Shown one piece after another: positions 12,514 through 19,486 of a stretch of 26,362 nt of DNA. Where the stretch lies: IMG/VR virus record IMGVR_UViG_3300008117_000253, positions 1 to 26,362 of that record. One strand, written 5' to 3'. Both the position numbers and the translations under genes were made by a program. The DNA comes from a virus. Below the pieces are notes generated by a model, which saw only the letters and a list, made by a program, of their open reading frames with translations, searched no databases and had not been told where the DNA came from. Positions within the stretch are counted from its first letter, which is position 1, and each line of letters opens with the position of its first letter.

Positions 12514-13314
12514 ATGAATATTAAAGTATCGCATGAATCACCTTTATGTTTATTAAAAGATTCAGTTAATTATAATGATTATGATTATGCATTAGTTCAT
12601 CTATTTGAACAAAATGAACATTATTTTAATTTCTTTAGATCATCTGTGTTAGCTAACCGTGAAGTACTATTGGATAATAGTATTTTTGAATTAGGCCAGG
12701 CATTTGAAAGTGTTGAATATTATAAATGGATTAAATTACTCGAGCCTACATATTATATTGTCCCAGATGTTTGGGAAGATGCTGATGCTACTATTATTTC
12801 TTTTGATAAGTTTATAACCAAATATGATGATATTAAATCATTAAAGATTGGTGCTACACAAGGTAAAACGTATCAAGATTTTGTGCGATGCTATAAATTC
12901 ATGTCAGATCATGCTGATTATATTGCTGTTTCTTTTGCATATAGCTATTTCGAATGGACAGGACTTGGTAATAATAAGTATGAACGAATGGTTAACGGGA
13001 GACAAAGGTTAATTCAAAATTTAATTGATGATGGCATTTGGAATTGGAATAAACCGCATCACTTATTGGGTTGTGCATTACCTCAAGAATTTCGTTATTA
13101 CTACGATAAAAATATCTATAATATTAGAAGTGTCGATACTAGTAATCCAGTAATGGCGGGATTCAACTATATGAAATATAATGGTGATTTAGGACTCAAA
13201 GATAAACCAAAAGGATTATTGGCTGATAATATTGCAACATCATTGGATGATGATCAATTAGATCTTATCAAATATAATATTGAATCTTTCAAACAAATCG
13301 TTGGCAGAAAGTAA
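12514..13314 (+). CDS. TIM-barrel-like protein, possibly TGT/DpdA-related (266 aa)
   Basis: The order of short motifs suggests a TIM barrel similar to phage proteins related to tRNA-guanine transglycosylase: LLDNSIFELGQ (about 52-62), YIVPDVWEDADAT (about 82-94), LKIGATQGKTYQDFVRCYK, ADYIAVSF and HLLGCALPQEF, then NIRSVDTSNPV near the end. In TGT-like enzymes such strands carry the base-binding and nucleophilic Asp residues; D86 or D211 would be candidates, but I cannot assign the active site. The zinc-binding Cys cluster of TGT is absent. In DpdA-type phage enzymes this fold inserts 7-deazaguanines into DNA. No queuosine-pathway gene is seen in this window. It has an excellent sigma70-like promoter. 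Confidence 0.5.
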   Translation: MNIKVSHESPLCLLKDSVNYNDYDYALVHLFEQNEHYFNFFRSSVLANREVLLDNSIFELGQAFESVEYYKWIKLLEPTYYIVPDVWEDADATIISFDKFITKYDDIKSLKIGATQGKTYQDFVRCYKFMSDHADYIAVSFAYSYFEWTGLGNNKYERMVNGRQRLIQNLIDDGIWNWNKPHHLLGCALPQEFRYYYDKNIYNIRSVDTSNPVMAGFNYMKYNGDLGLKDKPKGLLADNIATSLDDDQLDLIKYNIESFKQIVGRK

Positions 13315-13329
13315 TTTTCATTATATTAT
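13301..13329 (+). promoter_or_regulatory. Sigma70-like promoter TTGGCA-17-TATTAT-N6-ATG
   Basis: TTGGCA (13301-13306) in the end of the preceding gene, 17-nt spacer, TATTAT (13324-13329), then 6 nt to the ATG at 13336. Confidence 0.7.
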
Positions 13330-13335
13330 AAAAAT

Positions 13336-13905
13336 ATGTATATTTGTATTTCAGGTGCACATAGTCAAGGTAAGACTACTTTATGCAATGCATTAAAAAA
13401 TAATGCCATGATGAAAGATTATGAATTCATTTCATCGCCGATTAGAGATTTGCAAAAGCAAGGTTTTCCTATTAATCAGGATGGTGATGAAGTAACACAG
13501 CTGTTTGTTATTTCGAAATATTATGAATATAGCAAGAAGAAAGGATTAGTTGTTGCTGATCGCTGTGTACTAGATGGCTTAGCGTATACTCAAGCGGTGC
13601 TTGAGAATTTTGATGATTATGAATTTAAACATGCATTAGGAATCATTGCATCAAAATGTTATAAGAATTATGATATTATCTTTTATATTGAACCGGAATT
13701 GGAATTAAAAGAAGATGGTATTAGACCAACTGATAGAGAATTTTTTGATAAAGTAGTTTATTACTATGATCGTTGGTTAGAAAATATCTCTACATATAAA
13801 AATCCACCCAAGATTATTAGGCTATCAGGTTCTGTAGAAGAAAGAGTAAGTATCTTTGTACATGAAGTTAAAAAATTCATTCAAACAAATTACTTAGTAG
13901 AATAA
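13336..13905 (+). CDS. P-loop nucleotide/nucleoside kinase-like protein (189 aa)
   Basis: A Walker A motif GAHSQGKTT sits at residues 7-15 with Lys13. Residues VVADRCVLDGLAYTQAVL (about 74-91) match the Asp-Arg and substrate-binding region of thymidylate-kinase/NadR-like P-loop kinases. IIFYIEPELELKEDGIRPTDREF near 118-140 resembles the lid region with Arg residues. Length fits small AAA_28/dNMP-kinase-like enzymes. It probably phosphorylates a nucleotide or nucleoside, in line with RNR and purine genes nearby, but the substrate cannot be read from the sequence. A terminator hairpin lies about 60 nt after the stop, inside the opposite-strand peptidase gene. Confidence 0.75.
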   Translation: MYICISGAHSQGKTTLCNALKNNAMMKDYEFISSPIRDLQKQGFPINQDGDEVTQLFVISKYYEYSKKKGLVVADRCVLDGLAYTQAVLENFDDYEFKHALGIIASKCYKNYDIIFYIEPELELKEDGIRPTDREFFDKVVYYYDRWLENISTYKNPPKIIRLSGSVEERVSIFVHEVKKFIQTNYLVE

Positions 13906-14879
13906 TTAGGATCTGTTGATAATTCCGTATATAATTTTTTAAAAGCATTAATTAATTGATTCCACCGCAACCTTCCCGCATTAGAGGTTGCGGTTTTTTC
14001 TTCTCCTAAAGAAGCATAATAAAATAATCTTAGCAAATATAAGGATGTTGTTGGTATAATTGAATTAGGATAAGGCATTTTATTTTCTTCAGTAAAATTT
14101 ATACTGAATTCTTTCAAAACATCTTTTCTGGATAACTCAGTTAATTTTTTTAAATTATCTAATTGTATTTGTCTTGTTTTTTGCCAAAGCTGATTGTTTG
14201 GGGATTTTTTATATAACAAAATAAAATTGTTTTTGAAAGAACGAATAATGCCACCTAGCTGGGCTTCGAATTCAACACCAGCACGAATATAATTATGCAT
14301 GTCATCTAGTCGTACTTTATCGCCTTTACCAGTAATAACACGACTTTGTCTATAACGGCGCGGAGATATTTTAACTGGCTGTGTAGCGTGAATTAATTCA
14401 TGATATATAGTCCCATGAATTTCAGATATTGTATTATCTAGAATACTTGCACATATAATAATACTATTGGGTTCTTGATAATATGCATCTCCTCCTTTCA
14501 ATTGTGATGAAAAAAATACATCAACCATAATTTCTGATTGTGTTTCTTCATCAAATAGTTTTGCTTTTCCAAAATACAATCCAGGAAATAATATATTCTC
14601 TGGTGCCGATCCCTCTATATTATCTACATAAGATACTTTAAAATTTTTATTTTCTAATTCACTTTGTAAAAAATATAAATTATTATCCCTATTTTGGGGG
14701 TGTTTTGAATTAAAAGCTGAAACTAAAAATTTCGCAAAAGACATATCATTCTTATGATTGCGCATGACCAATTCTTTTATTACAGAAATTGCATTTGTAA
14801 TTAAATCTACAGCTTTCTCATTTTGAGCTCTCATTTTATAATATAACTGCTCATTAATTAACTGCCTACAAGAAATCAT
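13890..14879 (-). CDS. Zinc metallopeptidase with HELIH motif, possible packaged protein (329 aa)
   Basis: The motif TIYHELIHATQ at 158-168 gives the zinc-binding H160-E161-x-x-H164. The downstream GVEFEAQ offers Glu203 or Glu205 as a third ligand, a gluzincin-like arrangement. Basic residues follow the motif (SPRRYRQSR). The N-terminus MISCRQLINEQ resembles a T4 capsid-targeting peptide with cleavage after Glu10 (I-N-E). The gene has a late promoter AATAAATA 5 nt before its ATG, unlike the early-type genes around it. Together this suggests a peptidase carried in the head and injected into the host, but that is inference. Its C-terminal coding region contains the terminator of the opposite kinase gene. 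Substrate unknown. Confidence 0.72.
   Translation of the reverse strand: MISCRQLINEQLYYKMRAQNEKAVDLITNAISVIKELVMRNHKNDMSFAKFLVSAFNSKHPQNRDNNLYFLQSELENKNFKVSYVDNIEGSAPENILFPGLYFGKAKLFDEETQSEIMVDVFFSSQLKGGDAYYQEPNSIIICASILDNTISEIHGTIYHELIHATQPVKISPRRYRQSRVITGKGDKVRLDDMHNYIRAGVEFEAQLGGIIRSFKNNFILLYKKSPNNQLWQKTRQIQLDNLKKLTELSRKDVLKEFSINFTEENKMPYPNSIIPTTSLYLLRLFYYASLGEEKTATSNAGRLRWNQLINAFKKLYTELSTDPNYSTK
13965..13999 (+). terminator. Rho-independent terminator for the kinase gene, inside an antisense gene
   Basis: CCGCAACCT (13965-13973) pairs with AGGTTGCGG (13985-13993) across an 11-nt loop, followed by TTTTTT (13994-13999). It lies about 60 nt past the kinase stop and within the C-terminal coding region of the minus-strand peptidase. 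Confidence 0.8.
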
Positions 14880-14884
14880 ATTTT

Positions 14885-14892
14885 TATTTATT
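14885..14892 (-). promoter_or_regulatory. Late promoter AATAAATA-N5-ATG (metallopeptidase)
   Basis: Minus-strand AATAAATA, spacer AAAAT, then the ATG at 14879. It marks the metallopeptidase as a late gene. Confidence 0.65.
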
Positions 14893-14923
14893 GAAAATAA
14901 ACATTGTAATCTTAAATTATTAT

Positions 14924-15112
14924 ATGTTCAAATTCACACTTTGTGGTAGAAACGGTTCATGCTGCCCAGTCATTTCTGAAGAGGAAAATGCATTTACTAT
15001 TTCAGATGATTACGGCGGAAAAATTAAATTGACAAAAGAAGAATTTCTTATGCTTAGTGAAGCAGTCGAAAAATATCAATCAGCTGAAAATGATTCATGT
15101 GGTTTGAGTTAA
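14924..15112 (+). CDS. Small conserved-looking phage protein (62 aa)
   Basis: The longest frame starts at a TTG at 14891, but the ATG at 14924 gives a normal N-terminus (MFKFTLCGRNGSCCPV). It contains a Cys cluster (CGRNGSCC, residues 7-14), then an acidic beta-strand pattern (FTISDDYGGKIKLTKEEF) and a helix. The Cys residues might bind a metal, but spacing does not match a known finger. An AT-rich box (TTAAAT) lies 6 nt before the ATG. Its stop overlaps the start of the next gene by 16 nt, so the two are likely co-translated. Function unknown. Confidence 0.65.
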   Translation: MFKFTLCGRNGSCCPVISEEENAFTISDDYGGKIKLTKEEFLMLSEAVEKYQSAENDSCGLS

Positions 15113-15366
15113 TTAGTGCATTGGGATTGACCTATATCTTAAAGTATGGGTCAATCCTTAATAAATTTAGATCCTTCTTGTCAAAGGATAATTTTTTTAA
15201 TGAACTATTTAAATGTTCATTGTGTTTAGGATTTTGGTCAGGTTCTTTTTTATCGCCGCTAATTTTTTTAAAATACGGTGTAGTATATGCGATATTATTT
15301 CCGACTGCAGCCGCTGCATTTTCATGGACGATAGATACTATCCATGATATTATAACAAAAGATTAA
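15097..15366 (+). CDS. Small membrane protein, DUF1360-like (89 aa)
   Basis: Two hydrophobic segments are visible: about residues 1-16 (MWFELISALGLTYILK) and about 50-75 (GSFLSPLIFLKYGVVYAIL...). The motif CSLCLGFWSG at residues 40-49 resembles the C-x-x-C-L-G-F-W signature I associate with small phage and bacterial membrane proteins of DUF1360. The role of that family is not established. The ATG overlaps the preceding gene by 16 nt, and the stop overlaps the convergent gene by 4 nt. A membrane-modifying or lysis-related role is possible but has no direct support. Confidence 0.65.
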   Translation: MWFELISALGLTYILKYGSILNKFRSFLSKDNFFNELFKCSLCLGFWSGSFLSPLIFLKYGVVYAILFPTAAAAFSWTIDTIHDIITKD

Positions 15367-15719
15367 TCTTCGTTTTTATCTAAATCTAGAAGAAAATTTA
15401 ATAAACGCTTGAGAGAGTTTTCAGCGTATCCCATTTTCTGTTCTTTAGCTTCATCTAATTCCTCGCTTACTTTTTTGATTAATTCATCTTTTAATTGTTC
15501 TGCTGAATATCTTTTTATAGGTGCTTCTAAGATATCCTCGGCAGAACCCAATCCCGTATTACTTCCGACAACAGCACCATGTCCTGGACCCATCATTGAT
15601 GAAGTTGTTTCATAAGAATTATCATGATCAGATGTAACGTCAGCATGCTGATAGCTAGATTGTGTACCTACATTATAACCTTCATAAATGCGCTTAATTG
15701 CATAGAAATCATCTGCCAT
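15363..15719 (-). CDS. Candidate internal head protein with two gp21-type sites (118 aa)
   Basis: Family not recognised. The N-terminus MADDFYAIKRIYEGYN ends in I-Y-E|G, which fits the T4 gp21 rule (I/L)-x-E|(A/G/S) after 13 residues, the size of a capsid-targeting leader. A second match, I-L-E|A, lies at about residues 63-66 (AEDILEAPIKR). The middle is low-complexity Ser/Gly/His/Asp; the C-terminal ~45 residues form a charged helix. A late promoter GTTAAATA stands 5 nt before the ATG. Late timing plus two cleavage sites suggests a packaged or scaffold-associated protein, cut during head maturation. This is inference. Confidence 0.55.
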   Translation of the reverse strand: MADDFYAIKRIYEGYNVGTQSSYQHADVTSDHDNSYETTSSMMGPGHGAVVGSNTGLGSAEDILEAPIKRYSAEQLKDELIKKVSEELDEAKEQKMGYAENSLKRLLNFLLDLDKNED

Positions 15720-15724
15720 GTAGA

Positions 15725-15732
15725 TATTTAAC
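15725..15732 (-). promoter_or_regulatory. Late promoter GTTAAATA-N5-ATG
   Basis: Minus-strand GTTAAATA, spacer TCTAC, then the ATG at 15719. It is divergent to the phosphoribosyltransferase gene. Confidence 0.55.
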
Positions 15733-15743
15733 GAAAAGGTTAT

Positions 15744-15749
15744 TATAAT
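15744..15749 (+). promoter_or_regulatory. -10 box TATAAT-N5-ATG
   Basis: Consensus TATAAT ends 5 nt before the ATG at 15755. No good -35 is seen, as the upstream region is shared with the divergent late promoter. Confidence 0.5.
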
Positions 15750-15754
15750 AAATT

Positions 15755-16204
15755 ATGGAAAAAACAATTATTAATTGGCAAGACTTCCAGAGTGATATTG
15801 ATGCATGTATTTCGCAAATTAAAAATAAAACGTTTGATCTTGTTATTGGATTGATGAGAGGCGGTTCTATTCCCGCTACCATTATTTCTAATCGTTTGAA
15901 TATTCCAATGAGAATGATGGGGTTGAAATCTTATACATCAGACAATAAACAATCTGAAATATTATTATATCAAACATGTTATGATAGTATTATTAATATG
16001 TTAGCCGAAAGAAAAAATGTATTAATTGTAGATGATCTTTCAGATTCAGGCGATACCTTTAGATTTGCAGTAGATAATTATAAATATTATTTTGAGAATG
16101 TATATACATTAGCACCATACATGAAAGAAGGTACTTCATTAGAACCAGATTTTTATAGTAGGCGCTTTGAAAAAAATACATGGCTAGTCTTTCCTTGGGA
16201 ATAA
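15755..16204 (+). CDS. Purine phosphoribosyltransferase-like protein (149 aa)
   Basis: Type I PRTase signature VLIVDDLSDSGDT at residues 89-101 (PRPP loop, with the Asp-Asp pair at 93-94). GLMRGGSIPATIISNRL at 32-48 is the PPi-binding region. The C-terminus FEKNTWLVFPWE matches the end of xanthine/guanine phosphoribosyltransferases (…W…FPWE). Length fits bacterial Gpt. The enzyme would salvage guanine, xanthine or hypoxanthine to the monophosphate with PRPP. This complements the GMP reductase-like and RNR genes. Base specificity is not decided by the sequence. It heads a short operon with two small genes (2- and 9-nt gaps). Confidence 0.82.
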   Translation: MEKTIINWQDFQSDIDACISQIKNKTFDLVIGLMRGGSIPATIISNRLNIPMRMMGLKSYTSDNKQSEILLYQTCYDSIINMLAERKNVLIVDDLSDSGDTFRFAVDNYKYYFENVYTLAPYMKEGTSLEPDFYSRRFEKNTWLVFPWE

Positions 16205-16205
16205 T

Positions 16206-16382
16206 ATGAATTTAGATCAATTAATTTTAATGATGCTTGAAGATTTTAATCCGCCTTATGCGCCTCAAAATCAATATCCATTCTCTATGAACTTTGCTGG
16301 TTATGTTCCGATGGGTAATAATCCCACGGAGAATAAACCTGTTTTACTTAAAAAGAAGAGAAAAAGAAAGAAACGCTCTTAA
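16206..16382 (+). CDS. Small protein with basic tail (58 aa)
   Basis: Starts 1 nt after the phosphoribosyltransferase stop. The N-terminal 12 residues (MNLDQLILMMLE) are hydrophobic and end in Glu, similar to the leader of other small genes here. The middle is Pro/Asn/Tyr-rich (FNPPYAPQNQYPFSMNFAG). The last 10 residues are nearly all Lys/Arg (KKKRKRKKRS). The frame is open with ordinary codons, and the next gene starts 8 nt after its stop. Nucleic-acid binding is likely from the tail. It is transcribed with early-type genes, so packaging is less certain than for the genes with late promoters. Confidence 0.55.
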   Translation: MNLDQLILMMLEDFNPPYAPQNQYPFSMNFAGYVPMGNNPTENKPVLLKKKRKRKKRS

Positions 16383-16390
16383 TATAGGTT

Positions 16391-16726
16391 ATGGCAAAAA
16401 AAGTAACTTGTGTAATTACGGGTAAGAGCTTTAATTTTAATAATGAATATTACCAAAAGAAGGTAACGGAATTTGGAACAGAAGAAGAACTTCAAAAGAA
16501 GTATGTCTGTAAGCAAGCATCGGGATTATTGAATCGTGGTTATTCAATTGATGAAATTCGTGATCTACTAAAAGTAGATAAAAAGGTTCCAGTAATAGAT
16601 AAAGAAATTCTTGATGACATCAAGAATTTAAATGAAAATGATGACTTGGCTAGATTTGAAAGTATTAGTATTAAGAAATCAGATCCTGAAGTAGCTCTCT
16701 TTATTGAAAACATAAAGAAACTCTGA
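16391..16726 (+). CDS. Hypothetical protein with Cys-containing N-terminus (111 aa)
   Basis: The start MAKKVTCVITGKSFNF and the later KKYVCKQASGLLNRGYSIDEIRDLL suggest a small domain with two Cys (C7 and C39) and a helix with a DNA- or RNA-binding look, but no family is recognised. The C-terminal half is charged (Asp, Glu, Lys) and helical. It is third in the phosphoribosyltransferase operon, before a 72-nt gap that holds the nrdA promoter region. No Shine-Dalgarno is present. Possibly a regulator, by size only. Confidence 0.6.
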   Translation: MAKKVTCVITGKSFNFNNEYYQKKVTEFGTEEELQKKYVCKQASGLLNRGYSIDEIRDLLKVDKKVPVIDKEILDDIKNLNENDDLARFESISIKKSDPEVALFIENIKKL

Positions 16727-16747
16727 GCTATTTATCTATTTTAATCA

Positions 16748-16790
16748 TTGTTTTTTAAACACGGTAAGTCATAATCATACTTCCTAAATA
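16748..16790 (+). promoter_or_regulatory. nrdA promoter region, exact promoter uncertain
   Basis: Two candidates exist: TTGTTT (16748-16753)-16-CATAAT (16770-16775) of sigma70 type, and CCTAAATA (16783-16790) ending 8 nt before the ATG at 16799. The first fits the metabolic role of nrdA; the second has an off-register spacer. Confidence 0.4.
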
Positions 16791-16798
16791 CATGTCCT

Positions 16799-19039
16799 AT
16801 GAAAGTTGTGAAGCGAAATAAAGAGAAAGAAGAGTTCGATATTGAGAAGATTAATAAGGTTATTTCGTGGGCTATAGAAGGGATCGCTGGTGTATCTCTT
16901 TCAGATATCGAAATCAATGCAAAGATTAATATCGTTGATGGTATTTCTACAAAAGAAATTCATAAAGTATTAATTGAATCAGCTGCTAATCTCTTTACAG
17001 AAGAATCTCCTAATTATCAATGGGTAGCATCCAGACTTCTTAATTATCAATTAAGAAAAGATGTCTGGGGTGGCAAGAACCCACCAAAGCTCATTGATCT
17101 CATTAAGAAAAATATTGAACGTTCAGTATATGATGCAGAATTATTAAACATGTATTCTGCTGATGAAATTGATAAGCTTGATGAAAAAATTAATCACGAT
17201 CGTGATTATAATTTCACATATGCTGGCATTAAGCAATTAGTTGATAAGTATCTTATTCAAAATAGAAAAACTAAAGAGATTTATGAAACACCACAATTTG
17301 TCTATATGCTTATTGCCATGGTTGCTTTTCATAAGTATCCACAAGATGTACGTTTAAATTATGTAAAGAAAGCATATGATGCATTTTCTAAATTCAAAAT
17401 CAATCTACCTACACCGCAAATGGCTGGTATTCGCGGTCCATTAAAACAATACGCATCTTGTTGTTTGATTGATGTCGGTGATTCAAAAGAAAGTATCTTC
17501 TCTTCTGTTATGGCTTCTGGTTATGCAACAGCACAACGTTATGGTATTGGATTAAATTTTGGTCGTATTCGTGGATTGGGGACAGAGATTAAAGGGGGTG
17601 CAGTAATTCATACAGGTGCTATTCCTTTCTTAAAGGTATTTGAATCTACAGTCAAATCTCTTCAACAAAATGGATTGAGAGGTGGTGGCGGTACGGTCAA
17701 TACACCTTTCTGGCATTGGGATATTGAAGATGTTATTGTTTTGAAAAACAATGGCGGAACAGAAGATTCTCGTGTGCGTAATCTTGATTATGTCATTCAA
17801 TTCTCAAAACTCTTTTATGAGAGATTCATGAAGAATGAAGGCATCACTTTGTTCTCTCCGCACGAGGTTCCTGAATTAGTAGATTCGTGGGGACTACCTG
17901 AATTTGATGAGCTTTATAAAGCCGCTGAGAACAACGCAAAAATACGGTATAAACGCAAGATAAGTGCAAAGCAACTAATGTCATTGTTTGTTAAAGAACG
18001 AACAGAAACTGGTCGCATCTATGTGATGAATATTGATCATTGCAATGAACATGGGGCATTCTTGGATCGTGTTACCATGACTAATCTATGTACTGAAATT
18101 ACATTCCCAACAACTCCAATTAACCATATTGATGATCCAAATGGTGAAATCGGTATTTGCATACTTTCTGCGCTTAATTTGCTAGAGATTAAGGATGATC
18201 AAGATTTGATTAATACATGTGACATTATTGTGCGTATGCTAGATGAATTGATTTCATATCAAGACTGGTTTACGCCTGCTGCTAAGAACTTTATTGAAGG
18301 TAGGAGAGCATTGGGTGTTGGTGTTACCAATCTAGCTGCATTGCTTGCTAAAAATAATATTAAGTACACAGACATTGACGCTGCTAATTTTGTTGATGAA
18401 TGGTTTGAAAAGGTTCAATATCATTTATTATCCGCTTCTTCTACCTTAGCTGAAGAGAAAGGTAAATGTGAGAAATTTCATTTAACGAAATATAGTAAAG
18501 GTGTATTGCCTATCGATACCTATAAAAAGAAGATCGATCAAGTAGTAACCAGAAAACCATCCTTAGATTGGGAAAGTTTGAGGCAAAGAATTCTTAAACA
18601 CGGATTACGTAATAGTACCTTAACTGCACAAATGCCTGTTGAAAGTTCATCAGTTATTCAAAATTCAACTAATGGTATTGAGCCGGTAAGATCTTTAATG
18701 ACTTATAAAACATCAAAGGCTTCAACCATCCCTGTTTTAGTTCCTAATTATGCTACCACTAAAAACAAATATACATTAGCATTTGACATGGAAAATAATA
18801 CTGGATTTATCAATGTAATGGCTGCAGCTCAAAAATGGATTGATCAAGCTATTTCTGGTAATCTTTATTACAACTATGATAATTATCCCGATCGTCTATT
18901 GCCTGATTCAGTTGTAATTAAAGATCTTCTTTATGCCTATTCTATGGGTATTAAGTGTCTCTATTATTCAAATACATCTGATGGTGATAAACAATCTGCT
19001 TCAGATGAGAAATGTGCAGGAGGCGCTTGTACGTTATAA
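16799..19039 (+). CDS. nrdA: Ribonucleoside-diphosphate reductase, large subunit (class Ia)
   Basis: 746 aa, close to E. coli NrdA. Residues 1-90 form an ATP cone (VVKRNKEKEEFDIEKINKVI...), so allosteric activity control is likely retained. The catalytic Cys, Asn and Glu appear in TNLCTEITFP. The redox Cys pair is visible in YASCCLIDVGDS (equivalent of C225) and GEIGICILSALNL (equivalent of C462). The radical-transfer Tyr pair is in KCLYYSNTSDG. The C-terminus ends EKCAGGACTL, the C-x4-C tail that exchanges with thioredoxin or glutaredoxin. It makes dNDPs for phage DNA with NrdB, encoded about 450 nt downstream. Two small late genes lie between them, which is unusual. Confidence 0.97.
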   Translation: MKVVKRNKEKEEFDIEKINKVISWAIEGIAGVSLSDIEINAKINIVDGISTKEIHKVLIESAANLFTEESPNYQWVASRLLNYQLRKDVWGGKNPPKLIDLIKKNIERSVYDAELLNMYSADEIDKLDEKINHDRDYNFTYAGIKQLVDKYLIQNRKTKEIYETPQFVYMLIAMVAFHKYPQDVRLNYVKKAYDAFSKFKINLPTPQMAGIRGPLKQYASCCLIDVGDSKESIFSSVMASGYATAQRYGIGLNFGRIRGLGTEIKGGAVIHTGAIPFLKVFESTVKSLQQNGLRGGGGTVNTPFWHWDIEDVIVLKNNGGTEDSRVRNLDYVIQFSKLFYERFMKNEGITLFSPHEVPELVDSWGLPEFDELYKAAENNAKIRYKRKISAKQLMSLFVKERTETGRIYVMNIDHCNEHGAFLDRVTMTNLCTEITFPTTPINHIDDPNGEIGICILSALNLLEIKDDQDLINTCDIIVRMLDELISYQDWFTPAAKNFIEGRRALGVGVTNLAALLAKNNIKYTDIDAANFVDEWFEKVQYHLLSASSTLAEEKGKCEKFHLTKYSKGVLPIDTYKKKIDQVVTRKPSLDWESLRQRILKHGLRNSTLTAQMPVESSSVIQNSTNGIEPVRSLMTYKTSKASTIPVLVPNYATTKNKYTLAFDMENNTGFINVMAAAQKWIDQAISGNLYYNYDNYPDRLLPDSVVIKDLLYAYSMGIKCLYYSNTSDGDKQSASDEKCAGGACTL

Positions 19040-19042
19040 TGA

Positions 19043-19050
19043 CATAAATA
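19043..19050 (+). promoter_or_regulatory. Late promoter CATAAATA-N5-ATG between nrdA and nrdB
   Basis: CATAAATA, spacer TTAAT, ATG at 19056. It is a full-register late promoter inside the nrd cluster, so the two small genes after it should be expressed late even though nrdA and nrdB look early/middle. Confidence 0.65.
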
Positions 19051-19055
19051 TTAAT

Positions 19056-19220
19056 ATGGCTTCGGTAAATGAGATGATTGACATCCTTCTTCGTGAGAAG
19101 AAGGATGCTTGCTATTATAAGGTAAAGAGCAGATATAAAGTATGGCCTTCGGCATATGCTTCTGGCGCTTTAGTAAAATGCAGGAAGAAGGGGGCTAAAA
19201 ACTGGGGTAAAAAGAAATGA
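19056..19220 (+). CDS. Small basic KVWPSAYAS-motif protein (54 aa)
   Basis: The start at ATG 19056 is chosen because the late promoter ends 5 nt before it; longer frames begin inside nrdA. Residues 1-14 (MASVNEMIDILLRE) resemble a capsid-targeting leader with possible cut after Glu14 (L-R-E). The rest reads DACYYKVKSRYKVWPSAYAS then GALVKCRKKGAKNWGKKK. The Lys/Tyr/Trp/Pro pattern with K-V-W/Y-P-S-A-Y-A recurs in small uncharacterised proteins of marine phages and large viruses, as far as I remember; function is not established. Two Cys could bind metal. It overlaps the next gene by ATGA. Confidence 0.65.
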   Translation: MASVNEMIDILLREKKDACYYKVKSRYKVWPSAYASGALVKCRKKGAKNWGKKK

Positions 19221-19471
19221 ATAAATTTCAAGAATTAGTTGAATTTTTATTAGAAAAATTTGACTTAGAAAAGGAAAGAGGATTAAAAGGTTGGTTCGAC
19301 CGTAATCATGGGAAGGGTTGGGTTGATTGTAAAACAGGTAAACCATGCGGTCGTCAAGAAGGTGAAAAAAGAAAAGGATACCCAGCATGCAGACCTACTA
19401 AGGCTATGTGTACTGGTTCAAAAAGAAAAAAGAAGAGCAGCAAACGAATTAAATGGATATCTAAAAAATAA
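19217..19471 (+). CDS. Small basic Cys-rich protein with CTS-like leader (84 aa)
   Basis: The ATG overlaps the preceding stop (ATGA), typical of coupled translation. Leader MNKFQELVEFLLE is close to that of the gene at 5723. The core GWFDRNHGKGWVDCKTGKPCG, then REEGEKRKGYPACRPTKAMC-like spacing (residues ~28-67), holds four Cys that may bind zinc. The C-terminus is Lys/Ser-rich (SKRKKKSSKRIKWISKK). I recall similar small proteins in other marine T4-like phages, of unknown function. Late transcription and high charge suit a packaged or DNA-associated protein. Confidence 0.65.
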   Translation: MNKFQELVEFLLEKFDLEKERGLKGWFDRNHGKGWVDCKTGKPCGRQEGEKRKGYPACRPTKAMCTGSKRKKKSSKRIKWISKK

Positions 19472-19474
19472 TAC

Positions 19475-19480
19475 TATAAT
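19475..19480 (+). promoter_or_regulatory. -10 box TATAAT-N6-ATG for nrdB
   Basis: Consensus TATAAT ends 6 nt before the nrdB ATG at 19487. The -35 is weak. nrdB therefore probably has its own early/middle promoter, separate from the two late genes before it. Confidence 0.6.
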
Positions 19481-19486
19481 AAAATT

